DNA of 57,090 nt, taken from the NCBI GenBank assembly GCA_964545715.1, contig CAZJHX010000063.1, forward strand, positions 1 to 57,090, read 5' to 3'. A program made the position numbers and the translations under genes. This document shows, piece by piece, positions 1 to 8,241 of this stretch. The notes under the pieces are model-generated. The model did no database searches. It was not told where the DNA came from and worked only from the letters and a program-made list of their open reading frames with translations. Numbering within the stretch: the first letter of the stretch is position 1; the number at the start of each line of letters is the position of its first letter. This DNA comes from CAZJHX01 sp964545715 (lineage in GTDB: Bacteria > Myxococcota_A > UBA9042 > GCA-2863065).

Positions 1-3000
1 GACGGCGTCGGCTGTAAAAGCACCCCGGCGGACGGCCCCTGTGACGACGGCGACCCCTGCACCATCGGCGAGCAATGCGCCGGCGGCGCGTGCACGGGTG
101 GTGACGCGCCGGACTGCGACGACGGCAAGCTCTGCACCGCCGACAGCTGCATTCCGGGCGGCGGCTGCCAGAGCGCACCGGCGGTCGGCGCCTGTGACGA
201 CGGCGACGCCTGCACGACCAACGACGTGTGCAACGGCGGCGACTGCATCCCCGGCGCGGCGGCGGCGTGCAACGACAACAACCCCTGCACCGCGGACGAC
301 TGCGACCCGGCCGCCGGTTGCACGCACGATCCCCTCGACGGCGTCGAGTGCCCGGGGGGAACCTGCGTCGACGGCAAGTGCGGGGACCTCTTCTGTGTCG
401 CCGACTCGCCGCTGCTCCCCGGCGCCAACCCGCAGTCCTACGATTTGGCGGCAATGGCGGCCAAGCGCGACTACGCGGCGCAGCCCACGATCGAGTTGGT
501 GTTTCAGACGAGCGGCGCGGTGACATCGTCGATCCTGCAGGCGTTCAAGCACTCAGACGGGACGTTCACGCTGCTGGACAACTCCGCCAAATACCGCGTG
601 GATCGAGTCTCCGGCGCCGGCGCGCTGCTGTTCGCCTCGGAGGAAGGCGAGTGGGAGAACTCCTACTCCTATCTGGCCGAGGCCACGGACGGCAGTACGT
701 TGGGCCTGGCTAAAAACAAGGACACCATCCAAAAGCTGCTGCCCGACGGCAAAGCCCAGGCGTTCTACCCCAACACGGTGCGGGCAGTACTGCAGCTGCC
801 CAACGGCAACCTGGCGGCGCTCGACTCGGAGGAAAAGAAGCTCGTGGAGCTGTCCGCCAGCACCGGCGGCCTGGTTCAGCACCTGGCGATCGCCGCACCG
901 ATGCCGGACGGCCCCAACCTGGCCCTGCACCCGGACGGTTCGTACTGGACGATCGACACGGGCAACGACGCCGACCAGTTCTGGCGCGCCGAGCACTGCG
1001 GCACGTTTGCGGCGCTCGACATGCCCGGCGTCGGGTACAACGCCCGCGAGTTGGTGGTGTTGCCCAACGGTCATCTGCTCGTGCAGTCGTCAAAGCCCAT
1101 CGCGTATCGCCACGACCCCGCAAACGGCGCCCAGATCGGCACCATCGATCTGCCGCAGACGCTGAGCGCCAGCCACCTGGCCCAGGACGGCCACGTCTAT
1201 ATCGCCAACGGCAACAAGGTCTACCGCATGGTCTTCCCGTGCAAACCGGGCAACGTCGCAGTGGGCGATGACTGTGTGGCTTGCGACCAGATCGCGACCT
1301 GCGAGGACCTGCAGGCCATCGGGGAGAACGCCACGGGCGCGTACTGCCTGGCAAACGACATCGACTGCTCCCAAACCGAGACCTGGAACGGCGGCGCCGG
1401 CTTCGATCCGCTGGACAACTTCGAGGGCAGCCTGGAGGGCGGCGGCCACACCATCTCGGGGCTGTTCCTCAACCGGCCGACCGAGACGTATGTGGCGCTG
1501 TTCGCAATCGTCAACGGCGGCACTATCAGCAACGTGCGCATCGTGGACGCGGACGTCACGGGAGAGACCGCCTGCGCCGGTCTCGTCGCTCAGTCGGCGA
1601 AGGGCGTTGTCGATGGCTGCTCCGCCTCCGGCTCGGTGATCTGCGAAAATACGACAGGCGGGCTGGTCGCCCAAAACTACGGCCTCGTGACGGACTCCTC
1701 GTCCACGATGAGCGTCACCAAGACCGGCGTCAGCGGCTACGCGGGAGTTCTGGTCGGGGCCAACTCCCAGGGCGCAAAGGTCTTCCGGTCGAGCGCGTCC
1801 GGGGCCGTTGAAGACACGTGGTACGCGGGCGGCCTCGTCGGGATCAACTGGGACAGCACTGTAGAGCAGTCGTACGCCACCAGCACGTCCACCGGCAGCG
1901 GATGGGCGGCCGGCTTGGTGGCCTACAACACCTCCAGCAACGGGCCCAGCACGATTCGCGACTGCTGGGCCGGTGGGGTCGTCAACGCGTCTGCGGGCGG
2001 CGGCCTGGTCGACGGCGTCAACACCGGTTGGAAAATCGAGAACGCGTACTCCTTCACTCAGCTGAAGGGTGACGCCGCCGGAGGCCTCATCGGCGACATC
2101 GATGCCCCGGGCACCCTGACCAGCAGCTATTGGGACGTGCAAGTCTCAGGCGCAGACAGCAGCGCCCAGGGCGCGGGCAAGACCACCGCGCAGATGCTGC
2201 AGCAGGCGACGTACACGGGGTGGAACTTCGACACCGTCTGGAAGATGTCGCAGCCCAAAGGCTATCCGTGCCTCCAGTGGCAGGACGAGGACACGTGCCC
2301 CAAGATCGAGTGCGGCGACGGCGTGGTCAGCCCCACCGAGACGTGCGACGACGGCAACACCGAGAACGGCGACGCCTGCGACTCCGACTGCCAGCTCGTC
2401 TACTTCCCGGTCAACGGCCCTAAGGACCTGGACGTGGCCGACGACGGCACGTTGGTGGTCGCGCACGGCGGCGGCGGGGTGAAGGTGTCCTGCTTTGCGC
2501 CAAACGGCGCGGCCATCGGCACGACCCAGCTGGCCCTGCCCGGCGTCAATCCGCACCAGCCGGCGGGTTGGCCGCATTATTACATCGTCATCGCCGACAA
2601 GAAGAAGCACTTCGCCGTCTCGGCGCGCCCGAGCAACACCTCAAAGCCGATCCGCTTCTACAACAAGGACTGTCAGCCGCTGACCGATGTGACGCCGCTC
2701 GAGGATCCGGGCAACAACACGGGTCACGAGGGCATGGACATCCAGGCGACCGACGACGGCGTCTTCTGGGCCGCGTACGCCGACACAGGCGGAACCCGAA
2801 TCAAGCGCTATGACTCCAACGGCGCCCAGATCGGCGCCACACAGCTCTGGCCGGGTCTGGGCGGCTACCCGAAGATCGCGCTGAACCAGAAGCTGGGCAA
2901 CGGCGCCTACTCAGACCAGAACCACCAGTCCTCTCCGGTCCGCTTCCGCCGCTTCGACAAGGACGGCAACCTGCTCGACGACGAGTGGATCACGGTGCTG

Positions 3001-3426
3001 CAGTCCGAGGGCGGCCACAGCGCGTGGTACGACTCGCATTGCGTGGCCATGTCCGACGACAGCGAGTTTGTGGTCGCCTGGTCAGACGGCCAGGACAAGG
3101 TCTACCGCGCCGCCTTCTACGACGAAGACGCCAAGCAGATCGCCAACATCGTGCTGGGACCGACCAACGGCAGCGTCTACGACACGACGCGCGGCTGGCA
3201 CGTCAAGATCCAACAGTACAAGGGTGACTTCCTCGTGCCGTACTGGGGCTACTCCAGCTCCAACCATGCCCTGGTCCGCGTCGCCCCGACAGGCATCGTG
3301 AAAACCACCTTTACGAGCGCCGGCGATCACATCTTCCTGAAGTGGCGGACAGACACGGCGGGCAACACGTATCACCTGCGCTACAACCACGAGGGCGTGC
3401 GGTTCAACGAGTACAAAGTGGAATAG
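1..3426 (+). CDS. Large Cys-rich, GLUG-repeat, propeller-like surface protein (5' end outside window)
   Basis: The frame is open from the first base, so the start and any signal peptide lie upstream; 1141 residues are visible. In order: about four Cys-rich repeats of the form CDDGDxCTxxxxCxxGxC (residues 1-125); a region with recurring LPNG motifs that looks like a beta-propeller (about 137-415); GLUG-type repeats such as GGLVGIN and AGLVAYN (about 525-710); one Myxococcus-type Cys-rich repeat, CGDGVVSPTETCDDGN (near 771); and a second propeller-like region to the end. GLUG and Cys-rich repeats are typical of extracellular adhesive proteins, so a surface or secreted role is inferred; no enzyme motif is seen. 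The next gene starts 20 bases downstream on the same strand but is unrelated. The order of domains is clear; the function is not. Confidence 0.9.
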   Translation, partial: DGVGCKSTPADGPCDDGDPCTIGEQCAGGACTGGDAPDCDDGKLCTADSCIPGGGCQSAPAVGACDDGDACTTNDVCNGGDCIPGAAAACNDNNPCTADDCDPAAGCTHDPLDGVECPGGTCVDGKCGDLFCVADSPLLPGANPQSYDLAAMAAKRDYAAQPTIELVFQTSGAVTSSILQAFKHSDGTFTLLDNSAKYRVDRVSGAGALLFASEEGEWENSYSYLAEATDGSTLGLAKNKDTIQKLLPDGKAQAFYPNTVRAVLQLPNGNLAALDSEEKKLVELSASTGGLVQHLAIAAPMPDGPNLALHPDGSYWTIDTGNDADQFWRAEHCGTFAALDMPGVGYNARELVVLPNGHLLVQSSKPIAYRHDPANGAQIGTIDLPQTLSASHLAQDGHVYIANGNKVYRMVFPCKPGNVAVGDDCVACDQIATCEDLQAIGENATGAYCLANDIDCSQTETWNGGAGFDPLDNFEGSLEGGGHTISGLFLNRPTETYVALFAIVNGGTISNVRIVDADVTGETACAGLVAQSAKGVVDGCSASGSVICENTTGGLVAQNYGLVTDSSSTMSVTKTGVSGYAGVLVGANSQGAKVFRSSASGAVEDTWYAGGLVGINWDSTVEQSYATSTSTGSGWAAGLVAYNTSSNGPSTIRDCWAGGVVNASAGGGLVDGVNTGWKIENAYSFTQLKGDAAGGLIGDIDAPGTLTSSYWDVQVSGADSSAQGAGKTTAQMLQQATYTGWNFDTVWKMSQPKGYPCLQWQDEDTCPKIECGDGVVSPTETCDDGNTENGDACDSDCQLVYFPVNGPKDLDVADDGTLVVAHGGGGVKVSCFAPNGAAIGTTQLALPGVNPHQPAGWPHYYIVIADKKKHFAVSARPSNTSKPIRFYNKDCQPLTDVTPLEDPGNNTGHEGMDIQATDDGVFWAAYADTGGTRIKRYDSNGAQIGATQLWPGLGGYPKIALNQKLGNGAYSDQNHQSSPVRFRRFDKDGNLLDDEWITVLQSEGGHSAWYDSHCVAMSDDSEFVVAWSDGQDKVYRAAFYDEDAKQIANIVLGPTNGSVYDTTRGWHVKIQQYKGDFLVPYWGYSSSNHALVRVAPTGIVKTTFTSAGDHIFLKWRTDTAGNTYHLRYNHEGVRFNEYKVE

Positions 3427-3445
3427 ACATGAAGCCTACAGGTCC

Positions 3446-4408
3446 ATGAGCGACAGGACGATCCGGGTGGCGGGCGTTCAGGCACTCAGCGCTGACGGCG
3501 AGGCGGCGGCTAACCTCGCCGGGGCCGCAAAGCACGTGGGGCAGGCCGCCGAGAGAGGCGCGCAGTTGGTGCTCTGTCCCGAGTTTCTGGCGGCCGGCTA
3601 TCGCTATCACGCATCGATTTGGCAATCCGGCGAACCTATCGGCGGGGCCACCGAGGCCTGGCTGTGCGGGCTGGCCAAAACGCACGGCATCCATGTCGGC
3701 GCCACCTATCTGGAGGCGTCGGGCAGCGACTTCTACAACACGTTTGCGCTGGCGGAGCCCGGCGGCGCGATCTGCGGGCGCGTACGCAAAGAGTCTCTGC
3801 CGGCGTTCGAGGGGTGGTATTTTCGGCCCAGCGACGGTCCAAAATTCATAGACACCGCCTTGGGCCGCCTTGGCGTCGGCATCTGCCAGGACAACCACAC
3901 GGCGCGGTTCGCAAGACATATGCAGGCGGCTGCGGTGGACCTGTTGCTGATGCCTCACTCGGCTCCGTGCGCGGTGTCGCTGCCGTCCGTGGCGCGCGCG
4001 ACCCAGTCCAGCCTGCACACGGTGGCCGAGCACTACGCCGAGGCTTTCGGCATCCCCACGCTGATGGTGAACAAGGCCTGCGGGCCGGACTCGCGCTCGC
4101 CTATGCCGCTGTTCCCTTTCTTTTCGCTGCGCTTTCGGTTTCCCGGCTTGTCGCGCATCTGTGCGGCCGGCGGGCAGGTGCTGGATCGTCTGTCGTCCGG
4201 CGAAGGCATCGTCCTCGCCGACGTGCACCTGGACCCGTCACAAAAGCGCCGCCTGGCTCAGAAACCGACCGGCTATTGGTTCAACCCACCCAAAGAGCTG
4301 CCTCGGCTGGGTGGCGCCCTCTTCCAGACGCTGGAGCTGATAGCTCGCCCGGCGTACGGCATCAGCTTGCAACGGCGCCGCGTCGCCCGACGGCTCTCGC
4401 AGTCGTAG
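3446..4408 (+). CDS. Carbon-nitrogen hydrolase (nitrilase superfamily)
   Basis: A 320-residue cytoplasmic enzyme of the nitrilase/amidase superfamily, which hydrolyses C-N bonds in amides, nitriles or carbamoyl compounds. The catalytic triad is visible: Glu46 (LCPEF), Lys115 (RVRKESLP) and Cys147 (GVGICQDN), each in its family context. Length is normal for a single-domain member. There is no signal peptide. The ATG at 3446 is used because the frame just upstream closes quickly. The C-terminal 60 residues (rich in Arg, with FNPPKELPRL) are divergent. The substrate cannot be told from sequence, and the neighbours (a surface protein before, a convergent CotH-like gene after) do not help. Alternative: a carbamoylputrescine amidase-type or simple aliphatic amidase. 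Confidence 0.9.
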   Translation: MSDRTIRVAGVQALSADGEAAANLAGAAKHVGQAAERGAQLVLCPEFLAAGYRYHASIWQSGEPIGGATEAWLCGLAKTHGIHVGATYLEASGSDFYNTFALAEPGGAICGRVRKESLPAFEGWYFRPSDGPKFIDTALGRLGVGICQDNHTARFARHMQAAAVDLLLMPHSAPCAVSLPSVARATQSSLHTVAEHYAEAFGIPTLMVNKACGPDSRSPMPLFPFFSLRFRFPGLSRICAAGGQVLDRLSSGEGIVLADVHLDPSQKRRLAQKPTGYWFNPPKELPRLGGALFQTLELIARPAYGISLQRRRVARRLSQS

Positions 4409-4423
4409 GGTCCACCAAGGACC
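4409..4423. terminator. Small hairpin between convergent genes
   Basis: GGTCC and GGACC can pair around a 5-base loop directly after the stop codon of the nitrilase-family gene and before the end of the convergent CotH-like gene. It has no T-run, so a terminator role is only a guess. Confidence 0.2.
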
Positions 4424-4431
4424 AGGCAGAG

Positions 4432-6138
4432 TCAGAGCGGCGCGATCTGTAAAAACTCGCCCTGGAAGTGCCCACTGACCGGCTCGCCCGGCGTGGTGCT
4501 GACTGTGTCGAGGGTGACGCTGCCGCCGCCGCCCATGCCGATGATCCTGGCGTCGCCGGGCGTCTGCGGATCGACGTCGAGAATCATAACGTTGGTCTCG
4601 AAGCCGTGCATCGCGTGCTCGCCGACCGTGAAGTGAGCCAGCGGCATTCGGAGGAGTACGGCCAGGAAGCGGCCGCTCGGCTGCGGGCTGAGCATCAGGA
4701 TCTGCACGGCCGTGGGCTCTCGACTGTCGAGCCCTGCGCCGCCGAGCAGGGTTGTGGGCTGCCAGGGCTCGCCGTCCAGCGAGACCTCGACGGATTGGCC
4801 CGGAACCGGGGATTTGGTGCTGTCCCAAGCGGTGGAGAACGTGCCGCTAATCGGCTTCAGCAGGTCCTCGTTGCAGGCTTGAACGGCGTCGTCCCCCGGC
4901 CCGGAGACCCAGTCTGGGGCCGCAGCGACGTCCTCGAGGGCCGTCTTCATGGCGGTGCCCAGGCTGACGATGGCGTCGCGCTGCGCTTCGGCTGCGACCG
5001 GGGCGGGGGCGGTGAGCTCCTCGATTCGATCGACCTCGGCAAGCAGCGCGTCCTGGTCCCAGAGCTGCTCGAACAGCTCCGTGAGGCGCTCGAAGTACGC
5101 CGCGCGCCCGTCCGGGTGCGCATAGAGGCGGTTGGCGACACGGCCGGCCGCGAGCACAGCCACGTGCTTGTTCGGACCGCTGAAGGGCCGCACCTGGCTG
5201 AAGGTGCCGTCGGCGCCCCAGGGCACGAAGTAGAACAGGTCGCTCGTGGGGTCGTGGTAGGCGAGATAGTTGTTGGGGCCGCCGCTGTAGCTGTCCCAAT
5301 GGCCGGTGAGCACCTCCATCGCCCAGAAGGTGAGAAACGCGTCGAGGTCGATTACCCCGGCGACGGCGTCCAGAAGCTCGGCGTCGTCGACCTCAAGGGC
5401 GGCGGTCACGACGTCCAGGTCGCTGCGATCGCTCTGCTGCTCGTTGGTCTTGAGCTCCATCAGGTGGACGCGGTGTTGGACAAAATCGGCGCCCTGGCCC
5501 TCGTAGAGGTTGCCGCCGTCGTCGGCGAAGTGGCGGCGGAGCATCGGCTTCTTGACGCTCTCCACGTGGGTGTAGATGCCGAGGTCGGCGCCGTTGACCG
5601 TAACTCGGGCAAAGTTGCAGCGCGGGGCGATCGCACCGGCTCGGGCGAACAGCGCGTAGGTCATGCACTGCCGGGCGTTGGACGGGTCCTGCTTGTTGTT
5701 GTTGAGGGTCATGCGCTTCGTGCCGGAGTGGGTGCGAGCCGCGACGAACTTGCCGAAGTTGAGCTTGAGCGACGGGCGAATAGTGGACAGCGAGCCGAGG
5801 TAGCCTTTCTTGCGGACGGCCACGTCGTCGTAGGCCTGGCCGTCCACCGTGACCTGTGCCCGGAAATAGGTGTACTCGTAGTCGCGCGCGCAGCCCGAGA
5901 ACACGCCGGGCAGGCTGCGCCCCTCCTCGCGCAGGGCGTCCCAGTCGGCAGGGGCGAGCTGAATGCGGACATCTATGAGCTGATCCGGGTCGAACAAGGC
6001 CTCGGTGAGGTCTTCTTCGGGAGGGGCCTCGACGTCGGCGGGCACCGTGGCGGTGACAGGGGCGACCGCTTGCTCGGCGCCGCAGCCCGCGGCGATCAAT
6101 GCGAGCACCAGCAGCTGCGGAGCCCGGGGAGTCGTCAC
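4432..6138 (-). CDS. CotH-like kinase-fold lipoprotein
   Basis: A 568-residue lipoprotein. The signal ends in a lipobox, LIAAGC (Cys19), and a Pro/Glu/Ala-rich linker follows. Residues about 50-380 match the CotH kinase family (atypical kinase fold, first known from Bacillus spore coat): MTLNNNKQDPS, GNLYEGQGADF and NNYLAYHD. The GTG start at 6138 has a GGAG 5 bases upstream. Oddity: the usual WDxD-like metal-binding segment reads PWGADGTF, so the first Asp is replaced by Gly while the second is kept; activity is therefore uncertain. The C-terminal 130 residues (from about 435) form a separate beta-rich region. The gene is convergent with the hydrolase at 3446 and lies in tandem with the exchanger-family gene at 6215. 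Role inferred: extracytoplasmic protein phosphorylation or structural surface function. Confidence 0.85.
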   Translation of the reverse strand: MTTPRAPQLLVLALIAAGCGAEQAVAPVTATVPADVEAPPEEDLTEALFDPDQLIDVRIQLAPADWDALREEGRSLPGVFSGCARDYEYTYFRAQVTVDGQAYDDVAVRKKGYLGSLSTIRPSLKLNFGKFVAARTHSGTKRMTLNNNKQDPSNARQCMTYALFARAGAIAPRCNFARVTVNGADLGIYTHVESVKKPMLRRHFADDGGNLYEGQGADFVQHRVHLMELKTNEQQSDRSDLDVVTAALEVDDAELLDAVAGVIDLDAFLTFWAMEVLTGHWDSYSGGPNNYLAYHDPTSDLFYFVPWGADGTFSQVRPFSGPNKHVAVLAAGRVANRLYAHPDGRAAYFERLTELFEQLWDQDALLAEVDRIEELTAPAPVAAEAQRDAIVSLGTAMKTALEDVAAAPDWVSGPGDDAVQACNEDLLKPISGTFSTAWDSTKSPVPGQSVEVSLDGEPWQPTTLLGGAGLDSREPTAVQILMLSPQPSGRFLAVLLRMPLAHFTVGEHAMHGFETNVMILDVDPQTPGDARIIGMGGGGSVTLDTVSTTPGEPVSGHFQGEFLQIAPL

Positions 6139-6214
6139 GTCAGCTCCATGCGGGTTGTGCGGTGGGTTTCCATAGCCCGCGAGTGTACCAGAGGCCTCTA
6201 TCAGGGGTGTGAGC

Positions 6215-7027
6215 TCAGAGCGCTGCCGTGACCAGCAGGAAGACGCCCAGGCCGATGGGGTAGACCAGGCCCGTGTTGGCCATGTTGGACGACGTCAGGT
6301 TGTCCAGCACCTCCTGGGTGTCGTCCAGCTCGTGCAGGCGTCCTCGGTCTCGCGCGGCTGAGTAGACGGCGAGAAACGTCACCATCTCCGGGACGCTGGT
6401 CACCAGGCCCAGTACCCAGCCGGCGGCCACGCTTGGGACGCCCAGCTGGTTGACGACCTGTTCAGCGGCGCCCCCCAGAAAGAACCCCGCCACAGCAATG
6501 GTGACCAGTGCGGTGACGACGAGGATAAGGCCGAGGCGGATGTCGCCCACCGACTCGCTCGCCGGAGGGTCGTCAGGAGAGCTCGGATTGAGGTGCGGGT
6601 CGACGGCGCGGTACAGGACGAAGAGCACCAGCAAGCCGGGGACGACCCCCCAATGGGTGTCCAGCGCAAACGCCATCAGCAGCAGCGGCACCCCGATGGC
6701 CAGCAGCGAGAAGCCGACCTCATCCAGGAAGCGCCTGTTCAACAGCTCGGAGAACTGCCCGTAGATGACGACCGCGACCGCCATGAGAGCGCAGTTGATA
6801 ATGTTGCTGGCCGCGATGTTCCACAGGCCGACATCCCACACCCCGGCCAGGCCCGCGGCCACGAGGCAAACCAGCTCGGGGAAGGACGTCGCCAACCCGG
6901 TGGCCTGCCCACGTATCTTGGGGCTCCAGTCCAGCGCCCCGGCCAGGTGGCCGATCCCGGTCAATAACCCAAAGCGGACAGAGCCAATGATGAGCAGGAC
7001 GGTGACGACCATAATGAGCGCGGCCAT
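6215..7027 (-). CDS. Sodium/calcium exchanger-family (CaCA) membrane protein
   Basis: A 270-residue inner-membrane protein with about eight hydrophobic segments. Two internally related alpha repeats, the hallmark of the cation/Ca2+ antiporter superfamily, are visible: GQATGLATSFPEL plus NIAASNIINC near residues 40-80, and GLVTSVPEMVTF plus LTSSNMANTG near residues 200-255. The Pro-Glu of each repeat (FPEL, VPEM), which supplies the ion-binding Glu, is intact. It is shorter than the usual 310-350 residues, mainly at the N-terminus and between the repeats, so it may lack one or two helices. The ATG at 7027 has no clear ribosome site. It is divergent from the lipoprotein gene at 7233 across 205 bases in which I see no other gene. 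Confidence 0.82.
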   Translation of the reverse strand: MAALIMVVTVLLIIGSVRFGLLTGIGHLAGALDWSPKIRGQATGLATSFPELVCLVAAGLAGVWDVGLWNIAASNIINCALMAVAVVIYGQFSELLNRRFLDEVGFSLLAIGVPLLLMAFALDTHWGVVPGLLVLFVLYRAVDPHLNPSSPDDPPASESVGDIRLGLILVVTALVTIAVAGFFLGGAAEQVVNQLGVPSVAAGWVLGLVTSVPEMVTFLAVYSAARDRGRLHELDDTQEVLDNLTSSNMANTGLVYPIGLGVFLLVTAAL

Positions 7028-7232
7028 GACGGTGGATACTCACACAACTGAGCGCTGGAGTTTAGTGGGGGCCTGGGCGCATGATCGAGCGACCAATGAT
7101 CGGTATCATCCAAGACCACCAACAGCGCCGCAACGACATCGCGGCCACGCGGAGCTACGCATAACCGGGGGAAGTCCAATGTTCGGTTCACCCGAGACCA
7201 CGGATACCGCAAAAGCGGGTGAAGGTCACTAG

Positions 7233-8237
7233 ATGAAAGCCCTCGGCCAGGCTGTCCTCTGCGTGGCCGTGCTTGCCTGCGCGTCCACGCCATCCGACTC
7301 CGATCGGGTCCGAGTCCATCATGCGCCGATCGTCACCGGCGCCGGCGTCATCGCGGACATGGTCGCCGATGATACGTACCTGTTCTGGTGCGCCGATGGG
7401 GTGCTCGGCCGAACAGAGAAAGCGGACCGTTCGCACGTGGCCCTGGCAACCGGCACACAGTGCCGAAAGCTGCACCTGACCGCGACCGACCTGTACTACA
7501 CGACGCCGACGTCCATCGGTCGCCTTGCCAGGGACACCCACGAGATCACCGTTTTGGAGACGGGCACAGAACCCACGAGTCTGGCCGTTACTTCAACGTC
7601 GCTGTACTGGAGCTATGAGTACTGCCGGCTATGGACAACCCGGACATCCATGACCGAAGCACCCGTAGAGCTGACCTCCCCGGAGAACAATGACGGGTGC
7701 GCTATCGGCGCTATCGCGGACACGGTGTTTTTGTTGACCACGCAACATCCTTTTAGCAACTCGCCGGCGCTGCAGACACTGTGGCGACTGCAGAAAGGCC
7801 AGTGGCAAGCGATAGAGGCCACCGTAGGCGGCGAGGGGTACCTCTCTGACCTGATCGTCATCGATACGAAGCTGCTGGTGGTCGTTGGCGGCATGAGCCG
7901 CTTCGCTCCCACCGACATCGGCGTGTTCGACGCCTCCGGCCTTAAGCTGGGCACAGTTGAACTGCCTGGTCGGCTTTGGCATGCCATCACCGCACACGGG
8001 CGGCACGTCTACGCCACTAGCGGCGATGTGGACGCCGGGCTCAACCTGAGGCGGCGTCCCTTTGATGGTCCAGGACGTGCCGAGGAGCTGCTCGAATACG
8101 GACTCTGTTCACGCGCGACGGCCCTGGTCGCGGACCAAGCCCATGTCTACTGCGCGGTCGAAGACGGCATCTATCGCATAGACCTGCCGTTCCCGTGGTC
8201 AGCGCCGACGACTGCCGGCATGCCGCGCCCGAACTGA
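7233..8237 (+). CDS. Beta-propeller-like lipoprotein, function unknown
   Basis: A 334-residue protein with a short lipoprotein signal (VLACAS; Cys16). The rest is all-beta in appearance, with repeated blades of the type ADDTYLFWCADG, ATDLYYTTPT and STSLYWSYE, as in the DUF5050/propeller-like lipoproteins common in myxobacteria. No catalytic motif is seen. The ATG at 7233 is preceded by GAAGGT, a reasonable ribosome site. Its 3' end is convergent with the thrombospondin-repeat gene, only 4 bases away. Location inferred: anchored to a membrane, facing the periplasm or outside. Confidence 0.8.
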   Translation: MKALGQAVLCVAVLACASTPSDSDRVRVHHAPIVTGAGVIADMVADDTYLFWCADGVLGRTEKADRSHVALATGTQCRKLHLTATDLYYTTPTSIGRLARDTHEITVLETGTEPTSLAVTSTSLYWSYEYCRLWTTRTSMTEAPVELTSPENNDGCAIGAIADTVFLLTTQHPFSNSPALQTLWRLQKGQWQAIEATVGGEGYLSDLIVIDTKLLVVVGGMSRFAPTDIGVFDASGLKLGTVELPGRLWHAITAHGRHVYATSGDVDAGLNLRRRPFDGPGRAEELLEYGLCSRATALVADQAHVYCAVEDGIYRIDLPFPWSAPTTAGMPRPN

Positions 8238-8241
8238 GCCG

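Noticed and set aside
4468..6231. Long open frame (587 codons) on the plus strand
   Set aside because: It lies opposite the CotH-like gene, which has a signal peptide, ribosome site and family motifs. The plus-strand translation is low in motif content and rich in Val/Gly/Arg.
7028..7232. Possible small gene or RNA in the divergent gap
   Set aside because: Only short frames without ribosome sites or motifs are seen, and no strong hairpin; the gap most likely holds promoters for both sides.
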